NCBI GenBank assembly: GCA_036940085.1
Contig: JALLBK010000725.1
Coordinates: forward strand, 1-18,709
DNA: 18,709 nt
Direction: 5' to 3'
Origin: Discostella pseudostelligera
Lineage: Eukaryota > Bacillariophyta > Thalassiosirophyceae > Thalassiosirales > Thalassiosiraceae
The notes below the pieces were generated by a model. The model was not told where the DNA came from, searched no databases, and was given only the letters and a program-made list of their open reading frames with translations. Numbering within the stretch: position 1 is the first letter of the stretch; every line of letters starts with the position of its first letter. Below are positions 18,631 through 18,709 of the stretch, in pieces. A program made the translations under genes and the position numbers.

Positions 18631-18709
18631 ATGTCGTTGAGCGCACACACAACAGCAACTATGGTCAACCGCGATAATCAACCGCGACAATTGGATCGAC
18701 TATCTACCT
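18631..18709 (+). CDS. Possible start of a gene running off the right edge
   Basis: The frame containing ATG at 18631 (MSLSAHTTATMVNRDNQ) and a second ATG at 18661 is open to the window end, and open upstream back to the TAA at 18469-18471. Only 26 codons are visible. No family can be named. The second ATG follows AGCAACT, preceded by an ACACAACAGC stretch typical of algal leader sequence. This may be a 5' coding exon or a chance open frame. Confidence 0.25.
   Translation, partial: MSLSAHTTATMVNRDNQPRQLDRLST

Overview
The window looks like nuclear DNA of a stramenopile alga, most likely a diatom. The evidence is a cytosolic ribosomal protein eL18 gene, spliced genes with short GT-AG introns (75-88 bp, plus one of 288 bp), an HMG-box protein, and a protein whose N-terminus has a hydrophobic signal segment followed by an ASAF motif, the plastid-import signature of diatoms and other algae with red-type complex plastids. 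No bacterial operon structure, rRNA or convincing tRNA was seen.

Layout: 1-4010 is a degenerate GC-containing minisatellite built from CTCCTGCAC-like words. It is arranged as three blocks whose strand switches: forward at 1-650, reverse at 650-2405, forward again at 2626-4010. A 220-bp non-repetitive spacer lies at 2406-2625. Fragments of a Pro/Thr/Ala-rich reading frame can be followed inside the blocks but are repeatedly broken. 4011-5338 is low-complexity, acidic-codon-rich sequence with no secure gene. 5339-8523 (minus) is a three-exon gene for a 1010-residue protein with ankyrin repeats, a FYVE-like finger and a C-terminal R-SNARE motif. 9300-11775 (minus) is a three-exon gene for a 699-residue TPR and PDZ protein. 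12287-13303 (minus) is a pirin-family gene. 13805-15016 (plus) encodes a probable plastid-targeted protein resembling the HAD superfamily. 15196-16266 (minus) is an HMG-box gene with a large insertion in the box. 17064-17642 (plus) is eL18, probably with a 5'-UTR intron. A possible further gene begins near 18631 and runs off the edge.

The genes do not form an obvious pathway. Pirin and the HAD-like gene are divergent and share a 501-bp intergenic promoter region. The HAD-like and HMG genes converge with 179 bp between stop codons. HMG and eL18 are divergent. The most interesting item is the ankyrin/FYVE-like/R-SNARE fusion: the FYVE-like finger keeps all ligands of one zinc site and has lost three of four of the other, and the SNARE motif keeps its central arginine but has no transmembrane anchor. 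The strand-switching minisatellite, a 55-bp direct repeat at the 5' end of the fusion gene, and recurring GGCGGGA elements near gene starts also merit checking.
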